This document shows positions 44,063 through 52,622 of a DNA stretch of 64,000 nucleotides, in pieces. The translations under genes were made by a program, and so were the position numbers. Positions within the stretch are counted from its first letter, which is position 1, and the number at the start of each line of letters is the position of its first letter. The stretch comes from Pyrobaculum sp. 3827-6 (GTDB lineage: Archaea > Thermoproteota > Thermoprotei > Thermoproteales > Thermoproteaceae). Location: contig NZ_JAOTQN010000003.1 in assembly GCF_025641885.1 (NCBI RefSeq), positions 62,001 to 126,000 on the forward strand. Reading direction: 5' to 3'. Under the pieces are notes generated by a model. That model searched no databases. It saw only the letters and a list, made by a program, of their open reading frames with translations, and had not been told where the DNA came from.

Positions 44063-44428
44063 ATGAGCGTCGCTGGCATTAGGTTTGACTACATCCACGC
44101 AGAGAGGCTGGGGATCCCGCCCCCCGGCGCCCAGCTACAGATGAATATGCAGGTGATGATCGAGGGCGAAAGGGCGGTTAAGAGAAGCGGAGTGACGGAG
44201 ATCCCCTTCACTGTGAGCATCTCCTCAACCCCCGGCGTGGTGACTGTCACTATCAGAGGAGTCGCGGCGGTGCAGGGCGAGGTAGACGTGAAGAACCTCC
44301 CGCCCCAGGTGGCGGGGCCGATCATGCAGGCAGCCCTTTTCGAAGCCGCCCTCATAATGAGGGAGCTGGGATTCCCGCCGCCCCTGCCAGTGCAGCCACA
44401 GCCCCCGCAGACGCCCCATTACGCGTGA
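44063..44428 (+). CDS. Small protein with a SecB-like pattern
   Basis: 121 residues from leaderless ATG 44063 (TATA box TTTATATAAA 44036-44045). Strand-rich middle (ITIPFTVS-like, GVVTVTIRGVAAVQG), then LPPQVAGPIMQAALFEAALI and a helix ending in FPPPLPVQP. The last part resembles the conserved C-terminus of SecB-like chaperones found in some archaea. Its place near the Tat genes would suit an export chaperone, but the link is inference from a short pattern. Confidence 0.45.
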   Translation: MSVAGIRFDYIHAERLGIPPPGAQLQMNMQVMIEGERAVKRSGVTEIPFTVSISSTPGVVTVTIRGVAAVQGEVDVKNLPPQVAGPIMQAALFEAALIMRELGFPPPLPVQPQPPQTPHYA

Positions 44429-44476
44429 TGAGCCAACCCCGGCATTGATCGGTGACGTAGTTGCTCGAGTGCTGAT

Positions 44477-45568
44477 ATGAACCTCTTCGCATTGGTCCTC
44501 TTGTCGAGGGCCGTGTATTCACTTATGTGGTTCTTCACAGCCCCTGTCCTGCCGGCGGTTCTGCGGGATTTCGAGGTGGACCCGGCCCAGGCCGGCCTGC
44601 TTCCTGCCGTCTTTATAATTGGGGCGGCGGTTACGCAGATTCCGGCCAGCTACCTAGGTGCCTTATATGGCCACGACAAGGTGGCGGGGCTAGGCATGGT
44701 TATCTTCGGCGCGTCGTCTATACTGCTGAGCCTCTCCCCGGGGTGGATCTGGCTCCTGCTGTTCAGAGCCCTGGGGGGCGTAGGCGCTGGGCTTTTCTTC
44801 TCCACCGCGGGGGCCGTCCTCGTGGCTCTCAGACCCAACGCCGTGGGGTCCGCCCTTGGTTGGTACAACGCCTCTTTCAACATAGGGGCCTTTGCGGGGT
44901 ACTACTGGGGCTTCGTGGCGGCTGTGCTGGGCTGGAGGGCGGCGCTCGCCGCGCCGGGGGCGCTCTCCATCGCGCTTGGCACCCTGTTGCTAAGGGGCAG
45001 GGGTTTGAGAAGCCCTGCCTCCATCAGCCACGGCGCCGTCGCCTACGGACTGGCCTCCTTCCCCTTCTGGGGCGCCGTCTACGCGGCTAACAACCTAACG
45101 GCCACGTGGCTCCACCTGTTTAGAAACTTGAGTGAGGGCGTCGCCGGGGCAATATCCTCCGCCGCCATGGTGTCCGGCTTCTTCGGCGGCCTTTTGGGAA
45201 GGCTGTACGACAGGTTGAGGAGGAAGCACGTGCTACTCCTAGGAGCCCCTCTTGTCTCTACGCTGGTGTACCTAGCCATTCCCGGCGCGCCGCTGTGGGC
45301 AACGCCGTTGCTCGTCTTCCTATACGGCATGTCTTTCAACGCCTACATCACCTCCGTCTACGCCGCGGCGTCTAGGAGGGCGGAGAACCCAGCCTCAGCC
45401 CTCGCCATAATCAACATAGTCAATATGGCGCTTGGCCTCCACTTCAGCTACGCCTTCTCGTGGCTCATGACGCAGTCGCCAGAGTACCCGTGGCACATGC
45501 TGTCACTCCTCACGTTTATATCAGCCCTCTCCACATATATAGTGGCAAATAGACTAAAGATTTATTAA
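44477..45568 (+). CDS. MFS transporter
   Basis: 363 residues, about 12 hydrophobic segments. Motif-A-like loop SYLGALYGHDKVAGLG after helix 2 and its repeat GRLYDRLRRKHVLLLG in the second half identify the major facilitator superfamily. Substrate unknown. The start codon ATG 44477 has no clear TATA box. It runs into the carbamate kinase gene with 3 nt between, so they may be co-transcribed. Confidence 0.85.
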   Translation: MNLFALVLLSRAVYSLMWFFTAPVLPAVLRDFEVDPAQAGLLPAVFIIGAAVTQIPASYLGALYGHDKVAGLGMVIFGASSILLSLSPGWIWLLLFRALGGVGAGLFFSTAGAVLVALRPNAVGSALGWYNASFNIGAFAGYYWGFVAAVLGWRAALAAPGALSIALGTLLLRGRGLRSPASISHGAVAYGLASFPFWGAVYAANNLTATWLHLFRNLSEGVAGAISSAAMVSGFFGGLLGRLYDRLRRKHVLLLGAPLVSTLVYLAIPGAPLWATPLLVFLYGMSFNAYITSVYAAASRRAENPASALAIINIVNMALGLHFSYAFSWLMTQSPEYPWHMLSLLTFISALSTYIVANRLKIY

Positions 45569-45571
45569 TAA

Positions 45572-46486
45572 ATGTATTTGGACAAGGGGGTGAAGGCGGT
45601 TGTGGCCCTGGGGGGAAACGCCTTTAACAAACCCGGCGAGCCGATTAGCCAAGACACCCATTTAAAAAACGTAGACACGGCGGCCAGGGTCATAAGCAGA
45701 ATGGTAGACGAGGGGTACAGAGTGGTGGTGACCCACGGCAACGGCCCACAGGTGGGCTTCCTCGCGGAGCTCCAGAGAGACAAGCCGGCTTTTATGCTAG
45801 ACGCCCTCAACGCCGCGACCCAGGGCCTCCTGGGCTACCTCCTGATCTCGGCCATAGACCGGTACCTAGGCACGGGGCGCTCAGTCGCCGTGGTGACCAG
45901 GGTAGAGGTAGACTGCGGCGACCCCGCCTTCAAGAACCCCACGAAGTACATCGGGCCTCTCTACAAGGAGAGGGAGGCGGAGGAGCTGTCTAAGCGGTAT
46001 GGGTGGCAATTTAGGCAGGACCCCAGAGGCGGCTGGCGCCGGGTCGTGCCGTCCCCCACGCCTAGGAGAATTATAGAGCTAGAGGCGGTGAGGCGGCTCT
46101 CCGACGCCGGCTACGTAGTGGTGGCCTCGGGGGGCGGCGGCGTGCCCACATGCAATGGACAGGGCGTAGAGGGCGTGGTGGATAAAGACCTCGCCGCGGC
46201 GCTCCTAGCAGTGGAGCTGGGAGCAGATCTCCTCCTCATCCTCACCGACGTAGACGGAGTCTACATAAACTACGGGAAGCCTAACCAGCGAAGGCTGGGG
46301 ACTGTACACGTCGACGAGCTGGAGAGGTATTATGCGGAAGGGCACTTCCCGCCGGGGTCAATGGGGCCGAAGGTCCTCGCCGCGGTTGAATTCGTTAGGC
46401 GAGGCGGCGGTAGGGCGGCCATCGGGGCGCTGGAGGAGGGGTACGAAGTTTTTAGAGGTCTGAGGGGCACACAGGTGGTGCCCTAG
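45572..46486 (+). CDS. arcC: Carbamate kinase
   Basis: 304 residues. The amino-acid-kinase motifs are present: ALGGNAF (phosphate loop), THGNGPQVG, VASGGGGVP and LTDVDGVYINYG. It interconverts carbamoyl phosphate + ADP and ATP + carbamate, in arginine/purine degradation or carbamoyl-phosphate supply. The last 4 bases overlap hisS, which is convergent. Confidence 0.92.
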   Translation: MYLDKGVKAVVALGGNAFNKPGEPISQDTHLKNVDTAARVISRMVDEGYRVVVTHGNGPQVGFLAELQRDKPAFMLDALNAATQGLLGYLLISAIDRYLGTGRSVAVVTRVEVDCGDPAFKNPTKYIGPLYKEREAEELSKRYGWQFRQDPRGGWRRVVPSPTPRRIIELEAVRRLSDAGYVVVASGGGGVPTCNGQGVEGVVDKDLAAALLAVELGADLLLILTDVDGVYINYGKPNQRRLGTVHVDELERYYAEGHFPPGSMGPKVLAAVEFVRRGGGRAAIGALEEGYEVFRGLRGTQVVP

Positions 46487-47742
46487 GCAATGAACTCGGA
46501 TAGGGGCCTCTCCACCTCCTCCCTCTTCTCCAAGTCTCTTATCTTCACCACGCCTTTTTCCAACTCCCTGCGGCCTATAATTACCAGGTGTCTAGCTCCT
46601 GTCTTCAGCGCGTATTCAAAAGCGTCTTTTAGACTCTTCTCCCCGAGCTCCACCACGGCGCTGTGGCCTCCGGCCCGTAGCTTTCTGGCCACGGCTACGG
46701 CGTATTTATACGCGTCGTCGTCAAAGATGTATATGTAATAGTCGAGGGGCTTCTCAACCGCCTGGAGGCCAACGGCCTCCATTAACCTCTCCACGCCGAC
46801 GGCGAAGCCCAGGGCGGGCGTCGGGACGCCGCTGTAGAGCCCCAGCAGGTCGTCGTACCGCCCACCGCCGCCCACCGCCAGTCTGTACTCCCCCACGAAG
46901 GCCTCGAAGACGATCCCCGTGTAGTAGTCGAGCCCCCTCACTATAGACATGTCAAACCTCATCTTCTCCAGCGGCACAGACGCCTCTAGATAATTTACAA
47001 ACTTGCCGTAGGCGGCTCCCAGCTTGGGGTCGAGCTTCGACAGCACGTCCACCGCCTCCTCTAGAGAGAGCTCCCCCGCGGCGTCGTATATCTTCTCAGC
47101 CACCTCTCTAGAAAGCCCGCCCTCTGTCATTATGCCCACCACCTCCTCCCTCGGGAGCTTGAGCTTCTTGTCCAACGCTTTATACACCACGTCTCTGTAC
47201 GGGGCGGCTCCGAGACTCTCCAGAAGCTTATCCACAGCTCTGCGGTCGTTTATCTTCACGAGGTAGTTAGAGGCGCCGGCCGCCTCCAGCGACGCCGCCA
47301 GCACCTGCACCACCTCGGCGTCGGCCCGGGGGCTGGAGGAGCCTATCAGCTCCACCCCAAACTGGTAGAACTCGCGGTACCTCCCGTGCTGAGGCTCGTC
47401 GTATCTAAACACCTTGGTGAAGTAGTACCACCGGACGGGCCTCGGGAGGTCTAGGTTGTAGGAGAGCACCCGCGCCACGGGGACAGTCATGTCGAACCTC
47501 AGCCCCAGCTCCCTCCCCGCCTTGTCCCTGAAGTAGTAGATCTCCTCCACCACCTCCTCCCCAGCCTTCTTTGCCAACACCTCGAAGTGCTCCACCACCG
47601 GCGTCTCCACCCTCCTGTAGCCGAAGGACTCTGCCACCGCCCCCAGAACCTCCTCCATGCGCCTTAGCGCGTAGAACTGCGGGGGGAGCCAGTCCCGCAT
47701 CCCCCTGACGGGCCTCCTCAGGTGGTCTGGCACGCCGCTCAT
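46483..47742 (-). CDS. hisS: Histidyl-tRNA synthetase
   Basis: 419 residues with class II motifs: motif 2 region (FTKVFRYDEPQHGRYREFYQFG), His-specific LVKINDRR and VRGLDYYTGIVFE, and motif 3 LGFAVGVERL. A C-terminal anticodon-binding domain follows. ATG 47742 overlaps the stop of the preceding saccharopine-dehydrogenase-like gene (ATGA), so translation is coupled. Confidence 0.95.
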   Translation of the reverse strand: MSGVPDHLRRPVRGMRDWLPPQFYALRRMEEVLGAVAESFGYRRVETPVVEHFEVLAKKAGEEVVEEIYYFRDKAGRELGLRFDMTVPVARVLSYNLDLPRPVRWYYFTKVFRYDEPQHGRYREFYQFGVELIGSSSPRADAEVVQVLAASLEAAGASNYLVKINDRRAVDKLLESLGAAPYRDVVYKALDKKLKLPREEVVGIMTEGGLSREVAEKIYDAAGELSLEEAVDVLSKLDPKLGAAYGKFVNYLEASVPLEKMRFDMSIVRGLDYYTGIVFEAFVGEYRLAVGGGGRYDDLLGLYSGVPTPALGFAVGVERLMEAVGLQAVEKPLDYYIYIFDDDAYKYAVAVARKLRAGGHSAVVELGEKSLKDAFEYALKTGARHLVIIGRRELEKGVVKIRDLEKREEVERPLSEFIA

Positions 47743-48779
47743 AACGCCCTCCTCTCCACCACCTCCTGGACGATCTCCACGCCCTGTTGCTTCAGCGTGG
47801 CGATGAGCCTCGGGAATAGCCTATTAGACATCCCGATGTACTCAGGCGGCGTGACGCCGGGCTCGAGATCCTTCACGACGTATATCATCCCAACGGCGAC
47901 GCTACCCGTGGCGATCTGCATCGCCGTCCACCTCCCCCGCGGCCTCGCCAACACCTCGTACTGGATCTTCCTCTCACCACCAGCCCCCACGACTCTCATA
48001 TACACCACGTCTCTCACGTCGAACTTCAGCCTGGCGAGAAGCCTGGCCGTCACGAGGCGGGGCTGGGGGTCCCCCTCCTCAGACATAAAGCCCAGGTCCC
48101 TGAGGAGCTTGATCTTCTCCAAGTGGCCGGGCCACCTCAGCGTCTTTTCGTACATATTCGGCACGTCCAGCGTCTTGAGGAGCGTCCGGAGGCCGTCTGT
48201 GTAGAAAGCCTCCAGCAACCCCAGCGGCGAGTGCACCAACTCAACGTCGCTCAGGGGGTCAACCGCCGCCACCTGGCCCCCCCTCTTGACCCTAGCCGGC
48301 CTTGTGTACTCCTCGATGAGGTCGGTGGGGCTCCACGTGATTGAGTAGCCAAGGGGCCCCACGGGCCGCTCCGGAATCCCCCCCACGTATATCCCCAGCT
48401 CGTCCACGCGGCCCAGATCAGCCACGATCCTCCCGGCCAACACGTTGCTCAGCCCCGGGGCGACGCCGGCGTCTGGAATGTAGCGAGCCCCCGCCCTCCT
48501 AGCAACCTCGTCCAGAGCGAAGGAGTCCTCGGCGTAGAAAGAGACGTCGACCACGTCGACCCCAGCCTCCAGCGCCCTCCTCGACGCTTTGTAAGACACG
48601 TTGCCCGGCAAGGCGTTGATAACCAGGTCATATCCCCCCACCGCTACCTCCAAGGCGTCTTGGGCAAGCGCCTTGGGGCACGCGCCGCCCTTGTCCACCG
48701 CCACCACCTCGTGCCTAGGCGAGAGCGCCTCGTAGATATACCTCCCAATGTGTCCACAGCCCATTAGCAGAACTTTCAC
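47739..48779 (-). CDS. Saccharopine-dehydrogenase-like NAD(P) enzyme
   Basis: 346 residues from GTG 48779 (box A ATTATATAAA-like, 48801-48808; a GTG at 48791 is less well placed). The Rossmann start is VLLMGCGHIGRYI, with INALPGN and GAGVAPGLSN-type loops (YIPDAGVAPGLSN) typical of the saccharopine dehydrogenase/lysine-ketoglutarate reductase family. The exact substrate is uncertain. Its stop overlaps hisS. Confidence 0.8.
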   Translation of the reverse strand: MKVLLMGCGHIGRYIYEALSPRHEVVAVDKGGACPKALAQDALEVAVGGYDLVINALPGNVSYKASRRALEAGVDVVDVSFYAEDSFALDEVARRAGARYIPDAGVAPGLSNVLAGRIVADLGRVDELGIYVGGIPERPVGPLGYSITWSPTDLIEEYTRPARVKRGGQVAAVDPLSDVELVHSPLGLLEAFYTDGLRTLLKTLDVPNMYEKTLRWPGHLEKIKLLRDLGFMSEEGDPQPRLVTARLLARLKFDVRDVVYMRVVGAGGERKIQYEVLARPRGRWTAMQIATGSVAVGMIYVVKDLEPGVTPPEYIGMSNRLFPRLIATLKQQGVEIVQEVVERRAL

Positions 48780-48806
48780 AGACCGCCCCACACCTGTGTA
48801 TTTATA

Positions 48807-49832
48807 TTATTTGAACACCTCAAGCTCGGAAAATATGTAATTAGCAGCGTATCCACTCACCACACCTGCCAAATACGCCAAGTACACCAACACGCCCAGA
48901 AGGCTTAAGACGTTTGTCACTAGGTAGTTTGTCAAGTTGCCGACCGCCGTGGCGGCGTGGTACCTAATCCATCCGCCTAAAAGGGGGGTGCCGCGATCGG
49001 CAAAGGTCCACATGCGGTTTAGTAGGTAGTTGGTAGTCAAGCTGACCTCAATTGCCGCGGCTGTGGAGAACACGGTGGGCAGCCAGCCTAATAGATACAA
49101 GACAGCCCAGGCGACTCCCACGCCTGTGGCCCCCACTGCGGCGAATTTCAAAGGCCTCCACCTCGACAGCACAAGGACCTGCCTCACGAAGTCTACTATG
49201 TGCCGCCTCCCCAGCTTAGAACGGCCCCGCGTCCTCTGGCCGAAGACGAAGGGGATCTCCTCGACGCAACCCGGCTTGCACTGCACCAAGACGTCTAGCA
49301 GAATTTTGTAGAGGCCCGTGGGCTTGACCCCGGCCACGCAGTCCCTCCTATAGGCGAAGAAGCCCGAGACGGGGTCTCTGACCCCCCTCGCCTCGCGGAG
49401 CAGAAGCCTCGCCAAGAGGACGGCCCCCCTCGACGTCACCCTCCTCGCGAGAGGCCAGCCGGCCACCCGGCCCCCCTGGACGTATCTAGAAGCCACCGCC
49501 AGACAGCCCCGCTTAGCCGCCTCCACGAGCCTGGGGACTAGCTCCGGGGGGTGCTGGAGATCTGCGTCCATGACGACAACCACCTCGCCGGAGGCGGCCC
49601 GGGCCCCCTCGACAACCGCGCTGGACAGCCCCCTCCGCCCCTCCCTCACAACTACGCGGACCGGGAAGCGCTCCGCCAGCCGCCTTGCCACCTCCGCCGT
49701 GCCGTCGGGGCTGTTGTCGTCCACCACCACCACCTCGTAGCCGCCGCCAAGCGCCCTGTCCAGCCTCTCCACAAGCTCCGGGAGGTTCTCCGCCTCGTTG
49801 TAGGTAGGCAAGATCACCGACACGCTAGACAC
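48807..49832 (-). CDS. Dolichyl-phosphate mannose synthase-like GT2 fused to GtrA
   Basis: 341 residues from GTG 49832 (box A TTTTAAA 49854-49860). The GT-A domain has ILPTYNEAENL at the N-terminus, the DDNSPDGT donor loop, and the DxD-type MDADLQHPPEL. The C-terminal 120 residues form four membrane helices of the GtrA family. The enzyme should transfer a sugar, probably mannose or glucose, to a polyprenyl phosphate for glycolipid or protein glycosylation. Confidence 0.88.
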   Translation of the reverse strand: MSSVSVILPTYNEAENLPELVERLDRALGGGYEVVVVDDNSPDGTAEVARRLAERFPVRVVVREGRRGLSSAVVEGARAASGEVVVVMDADLQHPPELVPRLVEAAKRGCLAVASRYVQGGRVAGWPLARRVTSRGAVLLARLLLREARGVRDPVSGFFAYRRDCVAGVKPTGLYKILLDVLVQCKPGCVEEIPFVFGQRTRGRSKLGRRHIVDFVRQVLVLSRWRPLKFAAVGATGVGVAWAVLYLLGWLPTVFSTAAAIEVSLTTNYLLNRMWTFADRGTPLLGGWIRYHAATAVGNLTNYLVTNVLSLLGVLVYLAYLAGVVSGYAANYIFSELEVFK

Positions 49833-49913
49833 CGCCGCGTACTACTCATCCACTTTTAAACATGCAATACTTCTGAAAACGCAAAGCATAAATAGTAGTT
49901 TTAAGTGTGAGAC

Positions 49914-50930
49914 GTGGAGCTGAAGCGGCTTTTTGACGAGCGTGTGTCTTTCGTCTACGGCCCCAGCGGCGCAGGTAAGACGGTGCTGGTCTCCAGAGCC
50001 GCCTTTGAGCTGGCGAAGGAGGGGCTGAGGGTGGTCTGGGTCTCCTTTAACGAGGGGAAGGAGTCTCTCCACAACACGTGGACTAGCTTCGGGTGGGACC
50101 CCAGACAGATCTCTGTTTTCGACTACCCATACGTCCCCCAGTACAAGGAGACCCTCTTCAACCAGGTAATCGACTTAGCCTATAGAGAAAAAGCCGACGT
50201 CTTTATCGTCGACGGGGTAGAGGCCATAGTATTCGACCGGGCGACTGCGGACGCCTTTGTGAAGATGGGCATACGTACAATAGTCGGCATAGAAACTAGG
50301 TACAACCCAATGGCGGACATTGCAGACGTCATTATAAGGCTTACTGCAAAATATACAAGCCACGCCACGATTAGAAGAGTTGAGATAAGAAAAGCCCGCG
50401 GCGTCGGCGTAACGACGCCGGTTTACTACATGGCCATACTCCCCAGCGGCCCCGTCTTGCTAACAGACGAGCAGACGCCCACCCTGGAGGAGAGGAGGAT
50501 CCCGCCGCCCGGCTTGCTTGCTAATATAATAAGAGAGGTGCCTCTCGGTACGCAGATAGCCCTCTACGGCCCCTACCAGAGAGTCTCGGCTACGGTGGTA
50601 GACGCCCCCAACTCCATCGCCTACGTCCACAGATCATACCAGTGGACCTACTTCAAAAAAGCCAAGCCGAAGCTGGTCTCCATATATGAACACAGGAGGC
50701 TGGAGCACTACGCCGAGAAGCTACTGTCGAGATACGTCATCACGCTAGACGCCGAGCTGGTACCCCGCGCCTACAGAAGATTTAGGAGCCACAACGCCGT
50801 TTGGGTGGACATATACACAGCGCCGCCGAACCCCTCCGAATACGACTACGTGCTGTATGTAGACAGCAGAAGGATAAAAGTAGAGCACTCCCCAGAGCCT
50901 GTGGAGACGCCGGAGCTACCCCTTCAGTAG
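49914..50930 (+). CDS. KaiC/RadA-like ATPase
   Basis: 338 residues from leaderless GTG 49914. The first 180 residues are a RecA-type core: Walker A GPSGAGKT near residue 20 and Walker B VFIVDGVEAI. The later half (from about 195) lacks a second ATPase motif and looks unrelated, with Pro-rich loops and Arg-rich patches (RAYRRFRSHN), perhaps nucleic-acid binding. Archaeal stand-alone RecA-fold proteins act in recombination or signalling; the exact role is unclear. Convergent with the decayed oxidoreductase gene. Confidence 0.7.
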   Translation: MELKRLFDERVSFVYGPSGAGKTVLVSRAAFELAKEGLRVVWVSFNEGKESLHNTWTSFGWDPRQISVFDYPYVPQYKETLFNQVIDLAYREKADVFIVDGVEAIVFDRATADAFVKMGIRTIVGIETRYNPMADIADVIIRLTAKYTSHATIRRVEIRKARGVGVTTPVYYMAILPSGPVLLTDEQTPTLEERRIPPPGLLANIIREVPLGTQIALYGPYQRVSATVVDAPNSIAYVHRSYQWTYFKKAKPKLVSIYEHRRLEHYAEKLLSRYVITLDAELVPRAYRRFRSHNAVWVDIYTAPPNPSEYDYVLYVDSRRIKVEHSPEPVETPELPLQ

Positions 50931-51442
50931 CGCGGCGACGGCCTCGGCGCTGGGCTGGAGATCCGCCTCTATAGGCGCCCTCCCGCCCAGCAACTCCACA
51001 CCTCCTCCTCGTAGGCCGGCCTGTCCTCATTCCTGTAAAACAGGCCGAGGGGAGCCCACGGGGTCCAGCGTCGGCCACTCCAGCGCCTTTCTATAAGCCT
51101 GGAGGTAATCCCCAGGTCATGGCCGGCCTCCTCCAGCTTATAAACCCTAGCCCTAAACCAGTCGTATGTATTCACTCTATTAAACGTGACGCATGGACTC
51201 AGCACGTCCACAAGCGCGAAGCCCCGGTGCCTAAGCGCATCCCCAATGAGTTTGGCCAGGTGCGCCACTTCGCCGCTGGACCCCTAATCTCCCTGTCGGA
51301 AACCCTAATCTGGTAAAACACCCTTGATAATCGAGCCGTACTGCCTATATCCAAAGACGTGGTACCCCAGCCGCGCAAACACAGACGCCAGAGATCTGCC
51401 GATCGTCTCGACGCCCTCGCCCTGGGCCCCGCTGATTCTCAT
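50916..51442 (-). pseudogene. Decayed 2-oxoacid:ferredoxin oxidoreductase (alpha start joined to beta end)
   Basis: Two pieces of one operon remain. The 5' piece (51442 to about 51320) reads RISGAQGEGVETIGRSLASV, then YHVFGYRQYGSIIKGV, the start of the alpha subunit; it is followed by a frame change and YQIRVSDREIRG. The 3' piece (51268-50916) reads ALVDVLSPCVTFNRVNTYDW, then LGLFYRNEDRPAYEE and an end ALLKG-stop, the beta-subunit C-terminus. The middle of both subunits is missing and frames are broken. An internal deletion plus mutation is the simplest history. Confidence 0.8.
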
Positions 51443-51543
51443 CGTTTAATCCATGAAACCCACTTCGATTTCTACATAAAAACCTCAATGATATATCATG
51501 TAAGGGGTGCGCGAACCATTTAAAAAATTTACACCCCGCCCAG

Positions 51544-51590
51544 GTTCCACGCAGTGAACCAACGTTCACCACGTAAAAAACGTCGTGAAC
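51544..51590. promoter_or_regulatory. Candidate operator with GTGAAC half-sites
   Basis: GTGAAC (51554-51559) and GTTCAC (51564-51569) form an inverted repeat with a 4-base spacer, and another GTGAAC lies at 51585-51590, next to an ACGT-N5-ACGT pair. The element is just upstream of box A (CTTAAAAAA 51602-51610) for the gene at 51630, the usual place for a regulator site. Confidence 0.4.
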
Positions 51591-51629
51591 CACGCTTATC
51601 CCTTAAAAAAGCCCAGAAACAAGAAGCCA

Positions 51630-52034
51630 ATGGAAGTAATCGCCATCGCCAGAGGCCCAGCCCCAGGCCTCTACTACATAGCCACAGCCCCACCCCGCTG
51701 CGGGCTCCTAAGGATAAAACTCGCCGAGCTCCCCACAGACGCAGAGCCCCCCTTCAAAGCCACCTACATAAAAACCAGACACGGAACGGCCCTCCTCAAC
51801 ATCTCCAAAATTAACATAGACAAATACCTACTAGATCACCTAGACCAAGTCATAGAGGGCGAGGTGAGAGACGGCGTGTTGGAGGGGGTGGCCTGCAACA
51901 AAAAAATAACTATAAGAGTACTCGATAGGTCATTAAGTGGGCCGGTAATCGCCGTGGTGCCCGTCTATTACAGACGTAGAAAAATTCCACAAGCCGTGTT
52001 CACTCTCCTAGCCTACAGACTGCAACTAGTCTAA
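51630..52034 (+). CDS. Hypothetical protein
   Basis: 134 residues from ATG 51630, fixed by the box A at 51602-51610. A compact beta-rich pattern (IAIARGPAPGLYYIATAP, then RCGLLRIKLAEL, ITIRVLDRSLSGPVIAVVPV) with no membrane helix and no recognised family. The last 9 nt overlap the end of ndk. Confidence 0.55.
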   Translation: MEVIAIARGPAPGLYYIATAPPRCGLLRIKLAELPTDAEPPFKATYIKTRHGTALLNISKINIDKYLLDHLDQVIEGEVRDGVLEGVACNKKITIRVLDRSLSGPVIAVVPVYYRRRKIPQAVFTLLAYRLQLV

Positions 52035-52577
52035 AACCTCACCCTCCCTAAACCAAAACCTTATCTCCCTCTCAGCCTCCTCCCGGCTGTCGGAGGCGTG
52101 CACCAAGTTGTACACAACCCTGCCCTCCTCAGCCGCTAAGTCAGGCGAGTCTATCGAGAAGTCGCCCCTTATGGTCCCCGGAGGCGCCGAGTGCGGCGCC
52201 GTCGGCCCCACGAGCTTCCTCACCACCTCCACAGCCCTATTCCCCTTCAAAACCATCACCACAATAGGACCCGAAGTCATGTACCTAACCAAGCTACGCT
52301 TAATCATACGCCCAACCTCAACCGGGTCCCCGGTGCCCAGCCGAGAGACCGGGTCAATCCCCAGCTCCTGATAAGCCTTCAAAAGCTTGGAGCCAGCCGA
52401 CTTAAGCCACTCCTCCGACGAGGGATAAAACCTCTCCACCTCCTCCGGAGAAGCCCTCACCATCTTCATAGCCACAATCCTAAGACCAGCCCTCTCAAAC
52501 CTCGAGATGATCTCCCCCACCAGCCCACGCGCCACGGCGTCGGGCTTTAAAATGACCAGAGTGCGCTCAACCGGCAC
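52026..52577 (-). CDS. ndk: Nucleoside diphosphate kinase
   Basis: 183 residues from GTG 52577 (box A TATAAAAA near 52598-52605). Motifs: RTLVILKPDAVARGLVGEII at the start, the active-site loop NLVHASDS with the phosphate-accepting His, and the ending EIRFWF. It balances NTP pools by phosphate transfer. An insertion (FYPSSEEWLKSAG ... VSRLGTGD) makes it longer than bacterial Ndk (about 140), as seen in other archaeal forms. Confidence 0.93.
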   Translation of the reverse strand: MPVERTLVILKPDAVARGLVGEIISRFERAGLRIVAMKMVRASPEEVERFYPSSEEWLKSAGSKLLKAYQELGIDPVSRLGTGDPVEVGRMIKRSLVRYMTSGPIVVMVLKGNRAVEVVRKLVGPTAPHSAPPGTIRGDFSIDSPDLAAEEGRVVYNLVHASDSREEAEREIRFWFREGEVLD

Positions 52578-52622
52578 ACCCCACAAGACAGCCCCCCTAT
52601 AAAAACCTAACAAACAAAATCG

